A stretch of DNA of 64,000 bases, taken from assembly GCA_963682055.1 (NCBI GenBank), contig OY821744.1:31038967-31102966 (forward strand), in the 5' to 3' direction. Made by a program: the position numbers and the translations under genes. Of this stretch, positions 1 to 12,547 are shown one piece after another. Below the pieces are notes generated by a model. That model did not search any database. It had not been told where the DNA came from and saw only the letters and a list, made by a program, of their open reading frames with translations. This stretch comes from Primula veris. Taxonomy: Eukaryota > Streptophyta > Magnoliopsida > Ericales > Primulaceae. The number at the start of each line of letters is the position of its first letter. Position 1 is the stretch's first letter.

Positions 1-2580
1 GTCGTCATGCATCCATGAAAGTATAGGTCCGGTCAAGCTACTACAACTGAGGCAAAACCGCACTTTAAAGCATTGGGAGTAGCACATACTCTGGTATTTC
101 TGATCCATATACATAATTTAAAAGATACAGTACGACTTAGCAAGGTGCAAAATTTAAGTTGTCACCATCCCAAGTCAAAATGGCAGAAAAGGCCAAATCC
201 TGAATAACAGATCAATAAATGGTCAACTTAATGGTATTTAGACTCCTTATAACTGTCAATGTATAATTGGCTCGTGACGTCGCATCAACACAACTAAAAT
301 TCCCTAACAATAGAACAAAATGAATCTCAATACTAACTTATCTTTACAGTTTAGCTTTAAATGAAAGTTTTTTTACAGTAGTAAATTCTTAAAACTGAAT
401 CCTTAAAAGGTAACAACGGATTAGTTTAGTTGTTCTCATAAATCATTCTTTTAATGATTCCAAGAGTTTGAGAATACTACGGTTATGTCGTTTTCCTTTT
501 AAAAAAAACCATGTCCAATAACAAATCAACAAAACTGCAAACGATAATGCAAATAAAGTAGTGTTATCAGCACAATTTTATGTTTTGTATTCCGCCCCCC
601 CGCCCCCCCCCCCCCAATAAACTAACATGTGTGTTTCCAGTTGTGTTACTTATTCAGAACAATAGACAGTGACAACAGCTTTCAGAATCATGGCCAACCA
701 ATCTATTCTTTCTTTTACATTAAAACAGCTTGGTTTTACGTCCAAAAATGTTTTTTTTTGACACTGTACACTTTGGTCTCCATGTTGAAATTATTGAGTT
801 AATTAAATCAATCAGCCGAGATGATCCAGCGTGTATGGTCTTCGACACTTTTTAACAATTTCCGCCACGTATCTTAAACACAATTAAAAATGGCATCACC
901 TATCCGTAAGGTATCACGTATTTAAACTAAAATTTTGTAATCAAGGCAGAGAATATGTCAACAAGGAAGGAAATAAAAAAAAACATGGGAAAGAATCGTG
1001 TCTTTAGCTACATTCTAAAATATGACGTTACTTTCCTATAGAAGCGAAGCACCTCCTATTTCTTCCCATTTGCTCGTTTTAACATTGTATATGTTCAGCC
1101 AAACAGAGCTTATCTAAATTAATTTGGATTATTCACCAATATCTGTTTTAGTGATTCATCAATCATCATCACAACTTGCATAGCTCAATCAAATTACAAG
1201 AACAGTTGTGATATACATAATCTAGATGTCAATCCAACGTCCACTCATCTCCAGAGAAAACACGCATACATCTCTACCTATCCCGAACTATTGAACAGAA
1301 CTACAGAAATGTAATTGTCTCACCGATAAGTCCATATATAATTAATAATAGCGAGCACTTTCCTAGTAAAAGTTATAGATCCTATGTCCTAAAAGTATAG
1401 TACACGGTTCCTTTTTTATCTGTCACTTATACTAGTCATCCATTTTTTTTTTTGGTATTGTAGAAAACTTTACCGCGTGTACTAATATACCCTTATTTAT
1501 ATGACATTTAAAAGAAATTATAAAATAGAATAAAGGCTATTAGTTACATAAAGTAGGGGAATACCAGGTGAAATATTAGGGGAAAAATGTTCCCAGAAAT
1601 AATAAATGAGTTTTCTTAATCTGTGTGAAAAAATAAACTGGACTATCTTCTTAACTGGCGGTAACAGTAATTACTACATCAATTATTCTTCGCTCTGATT
1701 CTAGATTGGTATTAATCTGACAATCGCACACCTATGATTAGTAAATAAGAAAACTTAATTTCATGAACCAACCAGAGAAGCATTACTAGATAACACCAAA
1801 TGGCCCACAAACTGAACCGTATAACCATGGTTGTCAAAAAAGCTTTTTGACTAGTAAACGCTTACGATTTTAAGATTTCATGTGCTTAAACCTGGTTAAA
1901 TAGTAGTAGAAAATAAATTTGTATTAAAATAGGTAGAATCTCGATTTCCGGAGATAAATCCTTAGAAAAGATAGTTTACAAGTAGAATACCGATTTTATT
2001 GTATTGGGGTGGTAAAATATTATCTTGCTATTTCGGGAGAAAAATATCACTCATCGGTTTGTTTTAAAGCTTCGTTCTCTAAATTTCATTATTCTTTTAT
2101 AAACTTTTAGTAAAAACCTAATTTATTATAAGATACATATAAATACATATGACTGAGTCAAGGATAATACGATATTTACAGAATCGAAACGAATAAAATT
2201 ATGTTTTTAGCATCTCGTATTATTGTTCAAGTTTTGTGAATACCGATTTTAAACTGAAAATATGGTAATAAGAATTAAAAGTAGTAGTATTCATTGGTGC
2301 ATTTGTAAAGAGTGCAAATTGAGTAAAAGAAAATATGATTTCATGTGTAAATTAACTTTTAAACCCTAAGAAATACTCGTTACGTGTCACTGTGTGTGCG
2401 GTTTCGTTTAGCATGCCGAACAAATTACTATTGAATATAATGGTAGGATAAGTATCATTTTATAACTTGTTTTCCGATTACGATTCTAGGAACCCCTAAC
2501 CGATCTTAAGTAGAAAAAAGCGATTGTAACAGCGTTGCGTATAACCAACCATACATGAAATTGAGAGAGGGAGAGAGTAC
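1..2580. other. left-edge AT-rich DNA, probably intron/flank of GLYR1
   Basis: No open frame of useful length on either strand. It lies downstream of the GLYR1 exon-1 donor on the minus strand, so it is most simply the first intron of that gene, whose remaining exons I could not find here. A C-rich homopolymer tract broken by one G lies at about 594-615. Nothing else is recognisable. Confidence 0.4.
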
Positions 2581-2688
2581 CCTTGCGAGTGTGCGATTCC
2601 AAACAGTGACTTTAAACCCATGTTTAAGCAAATTCATAGACATAGCTTTCCCCATTATCCCCAAACCTATAAACCCTACCTCCTCCAT
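2581..2688 (-). CDS. GLYR1: glyoxylate/succinic semialdehyde reductase, exon 1 only (partial)
   Basis: The reading frame on the minus strand starts at 2688 and gives about 36 residues. It begins with the Rossmann dinucleotide-binding motif GFIGLGIMGKAMSMNLLKHG (residues 5-24) and continues into VTVWNRTL, which is the N-terminus of plant GLYR1, a beta-hydroxyacid dehydrogenase family enzyme. Known role of the family: NADPH-dependent reduction of glyoxylate and succinic semialdehyde, detoxifying aldehydes during stress. The exon stops at a GT donor (plus-strand AC at 2579-2580), matching the family's intron just after the WNRTL motif. The frame reads on beyond this point but loses similarity. 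Downstream exons are not visible in 1-2500 and probably lie off the left edge. The gene is divergent from VHA-E, with 2.4 kb between the two start codons. The GLYR1 versus GLYR2 choice is by motif similarity and lack of an N-terminal transit extension. Confidence 0.85.
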
Positions 2689-2690
2689 TT

Positions 2691-2693
<3 letters not shown>

Positions 2694-2748
<55 letters not shown>

Positions 2749-2773
2749 TTATCTCTCTCTATATATATATATA
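2694..2773. repeat. (CT)n(AT)n compound microsatellite in GLYR1 5' leader
   Basis: A CT run at about 2694-2724 is followed by an AT run to 2748, a short CT block, then a second AT run to about 2773. On the minus strand this places a GA repeat a few bases upstream of the GLYR1 start codon, so it is probably in its 5' UTR or core promoter. Confidence 0.9.
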
Positions 2774-2864
2774 ACTTTTAATCGTCCAATGATTTGTGAT
2801 TCTGTTTTAGCTGACGGGATAATTATATAAAAGGTCCCCGTAAGTTACAACTGAAATAAATATG

Positions 2865-3270
2865 GTTTTCCGTTTTGAGATAGGGATCGACATGGAATGA
2901 GATTTATAATAGTATCGGACTCGTAAATAAGTTTCGCGTTTGATAAGTAAAGTATGGGTCTCGGACTTCAAATGATAGAAAATAGTAGTATTAGTACTAT
3001 TAGGCCTTGTTTGTTTGAGATGGGATTGAGATGGGATGGAATTTATATTACTATCGGACCCATAAGTCTTACGTTTGGTACGTAAAATGTAAACGGGACT
3101 ACTGATGACTCCGAATTTCAAATGATATAAAATATGAGTATTTGTAATAACTTGGGGGGAGAGGGGAGGTGTTTTGATATTATTAATCATATCTCGTCGT
3201 CTTTTTTTATCCCGGTCAACTTATAATTCTGGGATTTATAATCCGACAACCAAACGAGACTTTAGACTAT
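2865..3270. repeat. MITE-like repeat with two diverged internal halves
   Basis: Two related stretches (about 2870-3000 and 3015-3160) share the phrases ATCGGAC, TTTGRTA and TTTCAAATGAT in the same order. The second begins with AGGCCTTGTTTGTTTG and the block ends with CCAACCAAACGAGAC-type sequence, roughly inverted to it. This looks like an old non-autonomous DNA transposon. No clean target duplication was identified. Confidence 0.35.
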
Positions 3271-4600
3271 TAGTAGTATGTCATGATTTTCAGGCATAAC
3301 AGTACGAAATTTCAATATTCTAAAAGGTGTTGGCGGATTCTATACAAAAATACAGTAGGTTAGTGTCTAATTACGTCTAATCTCACATAATCATTGTCTA
3401 AACTTCTTAATCATGTCTAGTTCACTAAACCCATCTATACTCCACTTAATTTTCGTCTACACTTGCCTTTTATAAAATTTATGAGTTTACTTACTATGAA
3501 TAATTATAGTTTATTAACATGCTAATTAGTAGTCTAGTAACGGCCATGTGTACACTATTATTATAGATAAAATAAGCTAATGTAATAGACTAAGGGCATG
3601 TTTGCACTCCCAACAGTAAAAAGTGTTATCTAATGTAATTAAAAAAATATTATTTGTGTTTATCATTATGCAATTTTCAAATTTTGATTCAGTCAGGTCT
3701 GTTCAATTGAGAATGAAATAAATTGTCTCGTGTGTTTTGCTTCTATCTCACATTTAATACAATAGAAAAATTCTCATAAGTTAATAAAAATTAATATTTT
3801 AAGACTAAGTCATTTTTTAAAACAAAAATGACTTGTTCTCATAAAATTTATTCAGTCAGAGTCTAAATATCCAAATCGTTTCAGCAAAACTCTTCCGAAC
3901 CATAAAAACACAAGTCTACGGCCCAATGAATATAGTTCGTCGAGTTTATCAAGTGACCCATACCAAAACTTAAGCAACACCGGGGTCAAATAACGTTTCT
4001 TCTTTTAACTTAAGACAACAAAACATAGTTATCAAAAGGAAAACAAAAATGGGAAACGAATCGATAACGTGAAATGTGAAAAGAAAAAACGTAAAATGCA
4101 CATGTGGAATAATGTAGAACGGGAAGTGGAAAATGGAGAATTGAATATTTGAAAGGGGAAAAAAGTTTTTTTTAGTAATTATACTTTTAAAATGATTTAA
4201 AATTGCGCAACACAGTTTATAAACGGAAATAACTCTTCTAGCATCTAATCTTGCCTAATTCTTCTTAATCGCCGCCTGATCATCTATTCCCATCTAACCT
4301 ACTAGATGCGTAGGTTTTGTCTAATTTTTGTCTAGCCTCACCTTTTATAACGGTTCAAATCCAAACAAACCATTGACATGTTTAAAAATACCTGGTATCA
4401 TTAATGTATGAACTGAAACTAGCGACACTAAATAACACCTAACACAAACCACATATACAATATTTCGTTATAACCACCTTTTAATATTACATGAATAAAC
4501 AAATCAGTGTGAGATTGGAGTTTTTTTTTTTTTCCAAAATGGCCTAATGGGTTATATTAAATATCAGAATGGTTACATCTTTTTAAAATCTCCAATATGG
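3271..4600. other. intergenic, nothing recognised
   Basis: AT-rich, no coding frame, no clear element ends. It lies between the divergent GLYR1 and VHA-E genes. Confidence 0.5.
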
Positions 4601-4619
4601 TATATTTATTTTATTTTTG

Positions 4620-5002
4620 TTAATTGAATTGACGAATTTTTCATAAAAATTAAATACTATTTCGTTAAAAGAATTAACGAAGTTATTTAAAATGAAATTT
4701 TATCTCTTCGTCAATACAATTAACGAAGTAGTACAAAATTTAATCCCAATTCGTTAAAATAATTGACGAAGTTTTTTAAAATTATTAAAATCTATGTCTT
4801 CGTCACAATAATTGATGAAGTACGATAAAAAAAAAAAAAAAAACGTATCTTCATCAAAATAATTGATCATGTTTGTAAAATAATTGAGCCATGTCAAAAC
4901 CTATAACACCACACACATCTTCAATATCATTAATAATAGAAAAATCGAAAAAATAAATTGGTACAAAGGGTATATTGTCTTGGTCAATTATTTTGACGAA
5001 GA
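4620..5002. repeat. array of short imperfect palindromes upstream of VHA-E
   Basis: A motif of the type CTTCGTCAAtaaAATTGACGAAG recurs about every 45-55 bases, near 4625, 4662-4684, 4707-4730, 4751-4772, 4798-4822 and 4850-4868, with an inverted version at about 4978-5000. Each copy is a small hairpin. The array ends about 90 bases before the VHA-E start codon, so it is in its promoter or 5' UTR. An A-run at about 4826-4843 interrupts it. Confidence 0.7.
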
Positions 5003-5090
5003 TACAAATTTTTATTTCATACAATATTGCGAATTTTAAAGACAGAAAACCCATCTACGATCCTAGAGAGAGAGAGAGAATTGGAAGAAG

Positions 5091-8000
5091 ATGAACGACA
5101 CAGATGTATCGAAGCAGATCCAGCAGATGGTGAGATTCATCCGCCAAGAAGCGGAAGAAAAAGCCAATGAGATCTCTGTCTCCGCTGAAGAGGTTTTTTT
5201 TATGATTTTATCTATCTGTATGTATTTATTTATGTGTGTATGTGTGCATATAAATCTGTATTTAGGTTTTCGTGTCGTTTTTGTGGTTTTGTAGGTGGGT
5301 TTTCGATTTTAGCTTCATTTCTTGTCATGCACATATGAAATCATAAGAATTTGATATTACGTGGAGTTTGATTGTGATGTTTGTGTTTTTATAGTGATTT
5401 TGCAGGTGGGTTTTCGTTTTTAGTCTGTTTAGCTTATTTTCTTATAATATACGAATGAACTCACAACAATTTGATATTAATGTATACATACATATGAATT
5501 CTTGTATTGATTTTCGTGCCATTTTTGTGGTTTTGTAGGTGGGTTTTCGATTTTAGCTTATTTTCTTACCATGCACAAATGAAATCATAAGAATTTGATA
5601 CCACGTGGAGTTCGATTGTGATGTTCATGTTTTTGTAGTGATTCTGTAGGTGGGTTTTCGATTTTAGCTTCATTTCTTGTTATGCACATATGAAATCATA
5701 AGAATTTGATATTATGTAGAGTTAGAATGTGTTGTTTGTGTTTTCGAAGTGATTTTGTAGATGGGTTTTCGATTCTAAATTGTTTAGCTGCATTTCTTAT
5801 AGTGCACATGGAATCATAGGAATTTGATAGTATGCGCAGTTAGATTGTGATGTTTGTGTGTTTATAGTGATTTCCTAGGAGGGTTTTCGATTCTTAGTTT
5901 ATTTAGTTTCTTTTTTTATTATATACATATGAAATCATAAGAATTTGATATTATGTGGAGTTAGAATGAGATTTTTGTGTGTTTTACAGTGATTTTGTTG
6001 GTGTTTTTTTTAGTTTGTTTAGCTTCTTTTCTTATTTGTTTGTTTAGCTTTTTTCTCATTATATCATAAGAATTTGATATTATCTGGAGTTATTTGTGTT
6101 TTTACAGTGATTTTGTAGGCGGGTTTTTGAATTTAGTTTGTTTAGCTTCTTTTCTTATTATATACATATGAAATCATAAGAATTTGATATTCTGTGATGT
6201 TCGTGTTTTTGCAGTGATTTTGTTGGTGGGTTTTCGATTCTAGTTTGCTTAGCTTCCTTTCTCATTATATACATATGGAATCATAAGAACTTGATATTAT
6301 CTGAAGTTATTTGTGTTTATATAGTGATTTTGTAGGTGGGTTTTCGTTTTTCGTGTCTCTGGATATTTATAAAGTTATAAGAAATTGGAATTGATGTGGA
6401 GCTATTGGAGATGTACCGTTGAATTTGATTTAAGTTGTCTTATCATATATACTTACGTATGAATCTGTATAAAGATTTTCGTCTCATTTTTGTAATTTTG
6501 TAGGTGGGTTTTCGTCTTTGGTTTGTTTAGCTTCTTTTCTCATCACATACATTTGAAATCATAAGAATATTACATATGCTTGGCAACAGATTTTCGCTTT
6601 AAAAAATCAAAATCCTCTTAAAATGAGATTTTTGAATTTCAGGCCTTTTTAGCCTAAAAATCTGTTTCTTAAAAGCTGAATAATCTGACTGTCCAAACAC
6701 CCACAGATTTGTAAAATCAATAATCCAAAAATCATAAGAATTTCACATTATGTGGAGTTAGATTGTGATGTTTGTGTTTTTCTGCGATTTGTTGTTGGGT
6801 TTTTATATTCTGAGTTTGTTTGGTATCTTTCTTTTATTAGATAAATATGAAGTTATAAGTACTTGAAAATTTGAAATGATTTGAAGCTATTGACTATAGA
6901 GATGATGTTGTTGAATTTTGTTTAACTTGTGTTATATATACATATGTAGTAGTATATAGGTTCTATGAAATTGCGAAACTTGGCTAAGTTAATATTTATC
7001 ATTAATCATAAAGCCATGATAGAACCCTGAAATTGTTAAATCTTGTATACAAAATACCCATATCTTTCACACTTGTAAAACAATGTCAATTTACCATCAC
7101 AGTCCTCTTAAATCTAATAAGAAAGAACCAAATGATACACTACTATATGATCAACAATGATCAGAATAATCCCATGAGACAATCGACATTACAAGCTCTC
7201 CGGTACAAAATTAATAGAAGTATGGTAGGCTTTGCAAAACTAACTTAGCTACCCGACATATGAAACGTGCTTGCGTCTTGGTTAAAACCCTGGCTTAATA
7301 GTACGCGTAGATGTGATCTCGAACGTAAACAATATCTATATATCTCCAATTTTCTGTAAAAAAAAAATCATACACTTTTATGGAGATGCTAAGACTCTGG
7401 AATGTTAGATACTTAGATCTAGTTATGGAATGTTTGACAAAATTCCGATTTTATCTTTTTGCTCATTCAATCCTTCCAGATTCACATGAGTACATGACCT
7501 TGTGTAGCATTTAGAGTAACAAGGACCTAGATTGTAAGGTTCATGTGTGTGTGAACATTTCTTTCGTTCTATATCTTTTATGAATTTACATAAGTTTTTA
7601 GACCGTTGTAAAGCTAGATTCTGAGGTTCTTATATGTGGATTTGTGTTTTTGAATTTGTTGACGTTTTCTTTGGCTCGACACATAGTAAGTATATAAGCT
7701 TTGTAGTAACGTGGGACCTGAATGTGAGGTTCTGAGTAGTTTGTTTTCTTGAACTTGTTTTGAAATTTGTGATGCTGAATTTGATTAAATTTGTTTAGAT
7801 AAGTTAAACTCAGTATTAGACTTTAAATCGAAGTTTAGCTTGATTGTAAGGTTTCCAGAAATGGGTTTGTATTGTTTAATTTGATTTAAATTTTTATCGG
7901 CCTTTTGGAACGAAAGAAATGTTCACACACACACATGAATTATAGATGGTGATTGATTTGGAATGTGGACCCTGGTTTTGAGGTTCTTACAAATGTTTTT

Positions 8001-11000
8001 GTTTTATTTTTTGAAGGAATTCAATATCGAAAAGCTGCAACTGGTAGAAGCGGAAAAGAAGAAAATCAGACAGGAGTATGAGAAGAAAGAGAAACAAGTT
8101 GATGTTCGAAGAAAGATGTAAGTTTTCAAGTGTGTTATGTTGATGCGTGTACAAAATATCGAAATGTTACTTTTTCATATGTTTGAATTTGCAAGTTCTT
8201 ACTTTTGTCGATAGATTGGAAAATAGTTGATAAACGCTAAGTTTTTTTTTTTTTTTTTGATAACTCAGTTGATTATGTAGTTTGTCAGTCGCATGGTTAT
8301 ATACTTGTATATGATATTTGTTACGGTCAAAACGCTTAGTGTACTTTTCAATTATATTCCTTGATACATTGGAAAATCTTAAATCATTTTTTATTTTACG
8401 GAGTGTTTGCTCCAAAAATGCCGTGTAAATATATATTTGACCTTAGTTTTATTTACGGTTTATATGCCTGAGATTGATTATTTTTCTTCTGAGCGGAATT
8501 TATATTTGTAAATTACACTCTAGATAGTATATGAATCCTATGTTAATAGGATGCAGATGTTTAGCCTGCCTGGTGCGTATCTTGATTGGGGATAATCTAA
8601 GGCAAATTTATTAACTTTAATTTCCTTACACTTTTCATGCATTGTTTTGACATTCATGGGGTTTAATGGAAATATCAAGAGTTAAGGAAAAGGGGATGAA
8701 AATATGAAAAAGAATGAACTAGATTATGTATAAATAGGGGCCTTGGAAATTAGTTCGGTAGATTGGAGTTGAAGAAATAGACTAGAGGAGCGTGGGTCTT
8801 AATTGATTACTTTTGCTAAATAGGGCCTTGGAAATTAGTTTTAGTTTTGGTAGCATGGTTGTACGTGTAAATGATCTTTGGTGTGGAACTCAAAGATCTC
8901 CTATACCAAGGTTTTTTTTCCAATCCTTTTTGGTTTTGATTCTTGGTTCGTAATCGATTTGTTGTTAACTGGGGTTCTCCTGCATCACTGTCCTGCCTTA
9001 TTAGCTCACTAAAAATGCATGCGCCAGTTGCTAGTTGTCATTATACTCGATAGTAATTAGATTTTTCTGGAGAAGATTTATTTGTTAACCTCTCTGTCAA
9101 TTAGGTGTATTTGGTTTACATTTTCATATGAATCTGGAAGATGGATCATAGACAAAGCTCTTTAACATCATTGTCTTATGGCCTGTTCATCCTTTTTTTT
9201 ATTTGATCATGTACTTGACACTGAATTATGTATTTAATTGTTTGTAGTGAGTACTCTATGCAACTGAATGCTTCCCGTATCAAAGTTCTTCAAGCTCAGG
9301 ATGACGTTGTCAACTCCATGAAGGATGCTGCCGCAAAGGAACTGTTGCGTGTGAGCCATGAGCATCATGTCTACAGAGAGCTTCTCAAAGGTCTCATTGT
9401 TCAGGTATATACATACATGATACTTTATAGCCAACCCATCTTCTTAGTCTTCCTTGGAACAGATTTATGAAAATAACATATTAACAAAACTTACTATGCC
9501 TTGAGAGTTAAGAATTTAAGATGTTAGATGTGAAACGATCCGTTTGTTACTAAATTATGAATTCAGTTCTCCGAAGTAATATTTTTTACGAAGACACTTG
9601 TGAATTTCATAAATTTACAATGCTACTTTTGCTGAGGTGGTTCTTTCCAAAAGTAGATATAATTTATTTGAACCCTGATCAAATGTCAGGGTTATGTGAA
9701 ATCGTTGCTCATACTCTGGGTTACAACTCACGCACACTTTTCTCTTTGATAAATTGCAAGGCTGTTACCTTTCGTGATAAGGCCTTGTTTGACTGCAGCT
9801 TTTATGCTTTGTTGTTTTTCTTTCTTTTCTTCTTAAAAGCTGGAATGCATTTGGTCGATCTTAAAATCTGAGGTTTTCTAGTTCGGGGGGCAGAAAAAAT
9901 GGAAGTTGTAAGTTGATTAACCCAGCCTTTTTCTCAAGATCAAATTATCAAGTTTATTCAATAAAGGTTGCAACCGAGCAATCCTTGAGCATAAAAGTAT
10001 AACATTTCTTGTTATGATCAAATTTCTCCCTTCATATCTTTAAGGTTACACGATACAGAGTTCTGGAATCATATTCATGCCTAATACGTTTTTATTGTAT
10101 GTATAACCCTGATCTCCATGTTCTGTACGACAGAGTTTGCTCCGATTGAAAGAGCCAGCTGTTCTGTTGCGTTGTCGAAAAGAGGATGCACATGCAGTGG
10201 AGCATGTTTTGCTCAAAGCTAAGGAGGAATATGCAAATAAAGCTAATGTTCACCAGCCCGAAATAATTGTCGATACTATCTACCTTCCATCTGCTCCTTC
10301 CCATCATGATGAGCATGGTCTTCACTGGTAATCTCAATTTACTTAATCAAATAGTTCGGTTGTTGGTTGCAGCTTTCAAGCATAAAAGTTGATATTCTTT
10401 TAATGAGGAAACGGCTTGTTATGTTGCTTCTTTTCTTTGGGTAACTTCGTTGCTTGCTGTTTTTAAGCAAAGCAGCAGAATTTTTTTCAAGTTGACAATT
10501 GGATCGTTTTGTTGCTACCTTTTTTCGGTAATTCGTTTCATTGCCGATTTTTAAAAAAGAAGCTGAATTTCTTGCGGTTTAGAGAAGAGCTTGGCTCAAC
10601 CAGCTTAAAGCTTTAGTTTTTCAGAGAAAAAACCAAACGGACAGGAAAGCTCAAATTTATAAGTTGGTCTACCAAAGCAGTCCGGCTTTGAAAATTCAAA
10701 AAATCCAGGTTCAGTACTGGCAACCAAACCACGCCAAAAAAATTGGGTTCATCCAGCTTAAAACTTTGACCTTTTTCAGTCCGGAAAACCAAAGCTTTTG
10801 AGCAACAATACTGAGCTTAAAAGCAAGAATCAGAGAAGGCTAATTGTTCTGGCACCCATTTTGTTTTCTTTATCTTAGCTCTGAAGCAACTTGTTATTGT
10901 CTAACTGTTCCTTTTTGCTCTTTTTTTCAGCTCTGGAGGAGTGGTTTTGGCTTCTCGGGATGGGAAAATTGTGTGCGAGAACACTCTGGACGCAAGGTTG

Positions 11001-11372
11001 GATGTTGTGTTCCGTAAGAAGCTTCCTGAGGTATATAAATTTTTCCATGCGTATTTAATTGTCATTACTTTTATGTTCTCCTATACAATCATATATATTT
11101 ATCGTATCAGTTATTAGTGAGTTACGTGGTGTGGCATCAGAGCTCTGTGATATCTGGACGTCATAGTGTTTCTTGTGTATACCAAGTAACTGCCTGTACA
11201 ATAGAAAGTTAGATACATTAATATTTGCTCTACCTCTTTTCAATTACGGGCCCTAAGTCAATGTTCATACCTTCTGTACTCATATCAGCATATAGCTAAT
11301 GATTCAATGTTTTTTTTTTGTTTCGTTTGGTTGTAGATTCGCAAGCTGCTCTTTAGCCAAGTTGTTGCATAA
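5091..11372 (+). CDS. VHA-E: vacuolar H+-ATPase subunit E (complete, 6 exons, 229 aa)
   Basis: Exons: 5091-5192, 8017-8117, 9248-9404, 10134-10327, 10931-11030, 11337-11372. All introns are GT-AG and the phases close to 229 residues, the usual size of plant subunit E (about 230). The protein starts MNDTDVSKQIQQMVRFIRQE and continues into a charged helical region through exon 3 (QLNASRIKVLQAQDDVVNSM). It ends with the globular C-terminal domain, including CSGGVVLASRDGKIVCENTL and FRKKLPEIRKLLF. Known role: subunit E pairs with subunit G in the peripheral stalks that tie V1 to Vo, allowing ATP-driven proton pumping into vacuole, Golgi and endosomes. The start codon sits after a GA-rich leader and is the only in-frame Met before the conserved N-terminus. 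Intron 1 is unusually large (2.8 kb) and repetitive. Expression is presumably constitutive, but nothing in the sequence proves this. Confidence 0.96.
5280..6570 (+). repeat. degenerate ~110-bp tandem array in VHA-E intron 1
   Basis: About eleven imperfect copies of a unit containing GTGATTTTGTAGGTGGGTTT, then TTTAGCTTCATTTCTT, then ATATGAAATCATAAGAATTT. The TGGGTTTT anchor falls near 5295, 5406, 5540, 5650, 5762, 5880, 6001, 6120, 6228, 6340 and 6504. Most units contain a TTTTGTAG or TTTTGCAG followed by GTGG, resembling a 3' splice site. Confidence 0.9.
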
Positions 11373-12480
11373 AAATGGATTGGGGTATTAAGATTGTATT
11401 TTGTATTTATTGAGGTTGATTTTATTCAGCATCTCTTGTACCGGATCTTTAGTTCTCTTACTGCTGGACCCGTATCCGCATATGTTGTTGATACTTTCGA
11501 GTTTTCTTTTCTGAATTATTTTGGGTTAATATTAGCGGTGGAGCTGCCTGCTGCTATCAGTTTTCTTGATTACTCTCTGCTGGGTTATATATATAATAGC
11601 AAGAAAAACGTTTGTATGATTTATTTGTGACCGTAGTTACTAATAAAAATATCATTTTTTATTTGGAATAGCTCCAAGTTTAGCAGTCATTTCTGAAAGA
11701 TTAATTAATTTTTCTGCAGTTATGTTTAATTCGAATTAAAACCACCATATCATTGTCATTTTTCAAATACTAATTAAATGCCGACATATTATGTGATTAT
11801 ATAAGAGCCTCATCTAGCACACACAAATACGTTTGGTGATAGTAAAAGACAATTTAGTTTTATGTGAATAACACGTACAATTATTTTGTAATATTATGGG
11901 AAATGAATGAATTCCGTTTTTATAAAATCTCAATTAAAGTTGCTAGGATACGAGTATTGTATAGGATATGGAGTTCTTTTAAAATTCTATGATACAATCA
12001 TAATACAATTATATTTATATCATACTATTATTTATGTCAACAGGGCTTATGAAGTTTTGAAACAAATAATTAATAAACACCCCTCTAATTACATAAATTA
12101 CAAATAAGACAAATATTAAAATACACGGTTATAATGAAACAAAAGAAAAAAATACTGTCATTTTTCTAATAAGAAAATCATTTCACGTTCACAATTAAAA
12201 AAAACTGCACAGACCAATCTCTGCCATCTCTGTCTGGGAATGCTTTTGTGAGATCTCTCTCTTTCCGTTCAGTTTTTCAAAGTTAGAAAAAAAAAAAAAA
12301 AAAAGTGCAGAAGAAGACTCTATTTAGAAAAATCTACTTACTTGGACAAAGACATCGGTTGATAATCTTTAATTTCGTTAAAAGTCAAATTTAGGTATAG
12401 GAATTATAAAATTTCACTCTATTTATTCCATATTTTGTGTTGTTCGGTTTTTATTGCGTTTCTATACATTAATTTTTCAA
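11373..12480. other. 3' flank of VHA-E, AT-rich
   Basis: Probable VHA-E 3' UTR for the first ~290 bases (AATAAAA-type signal near 11642). After that there is no coding frame. A long A-run lies at about 12287-12304. The later part may belong to the Helitron whose 3' end is at 12547. Confidence 0.4.
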
Positions 12481-12518
12481 TAATTTATGGAACAATTATG
12501 AATAATATACGCATAATA

Positions 12519-12547
12519 CCACGCATCGCGTGGGTCCGGTGCGCTAG
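12519..12547 (+). mobile_element. Helitron 3' terminus (hairpin plus CTAG)
   Basis: A perfect 6-bp stem with 3-base loop (CCACGC ATC GCGTGG, 12519-12533) is followed 10 bases later by CTAG (12544-12547) and a T. A GC-rich hairpin just upstream of terminal CTRR next to T is the known Helitron 3' end signature. The matching 5' TC end was not located, so element length is unknown. No Rep/helicase coding is present, so it would be non-autonomous. Confidence 0.7.

Noticed and set aside
1..2500. Search for GLYR1 exons 2 onward on the minus strand
   Set aside because: I found no segment resembling the conserved downstream motifs, so no further exon is claimed.
2555..2830. Open frame of 91 codons on the plus strand with Ser-Leu and Tyr-Ile repeats
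   Set aside because: It is the translation of the CT/AT microsatellite antisense to the GLYR1 exon, not a gene.
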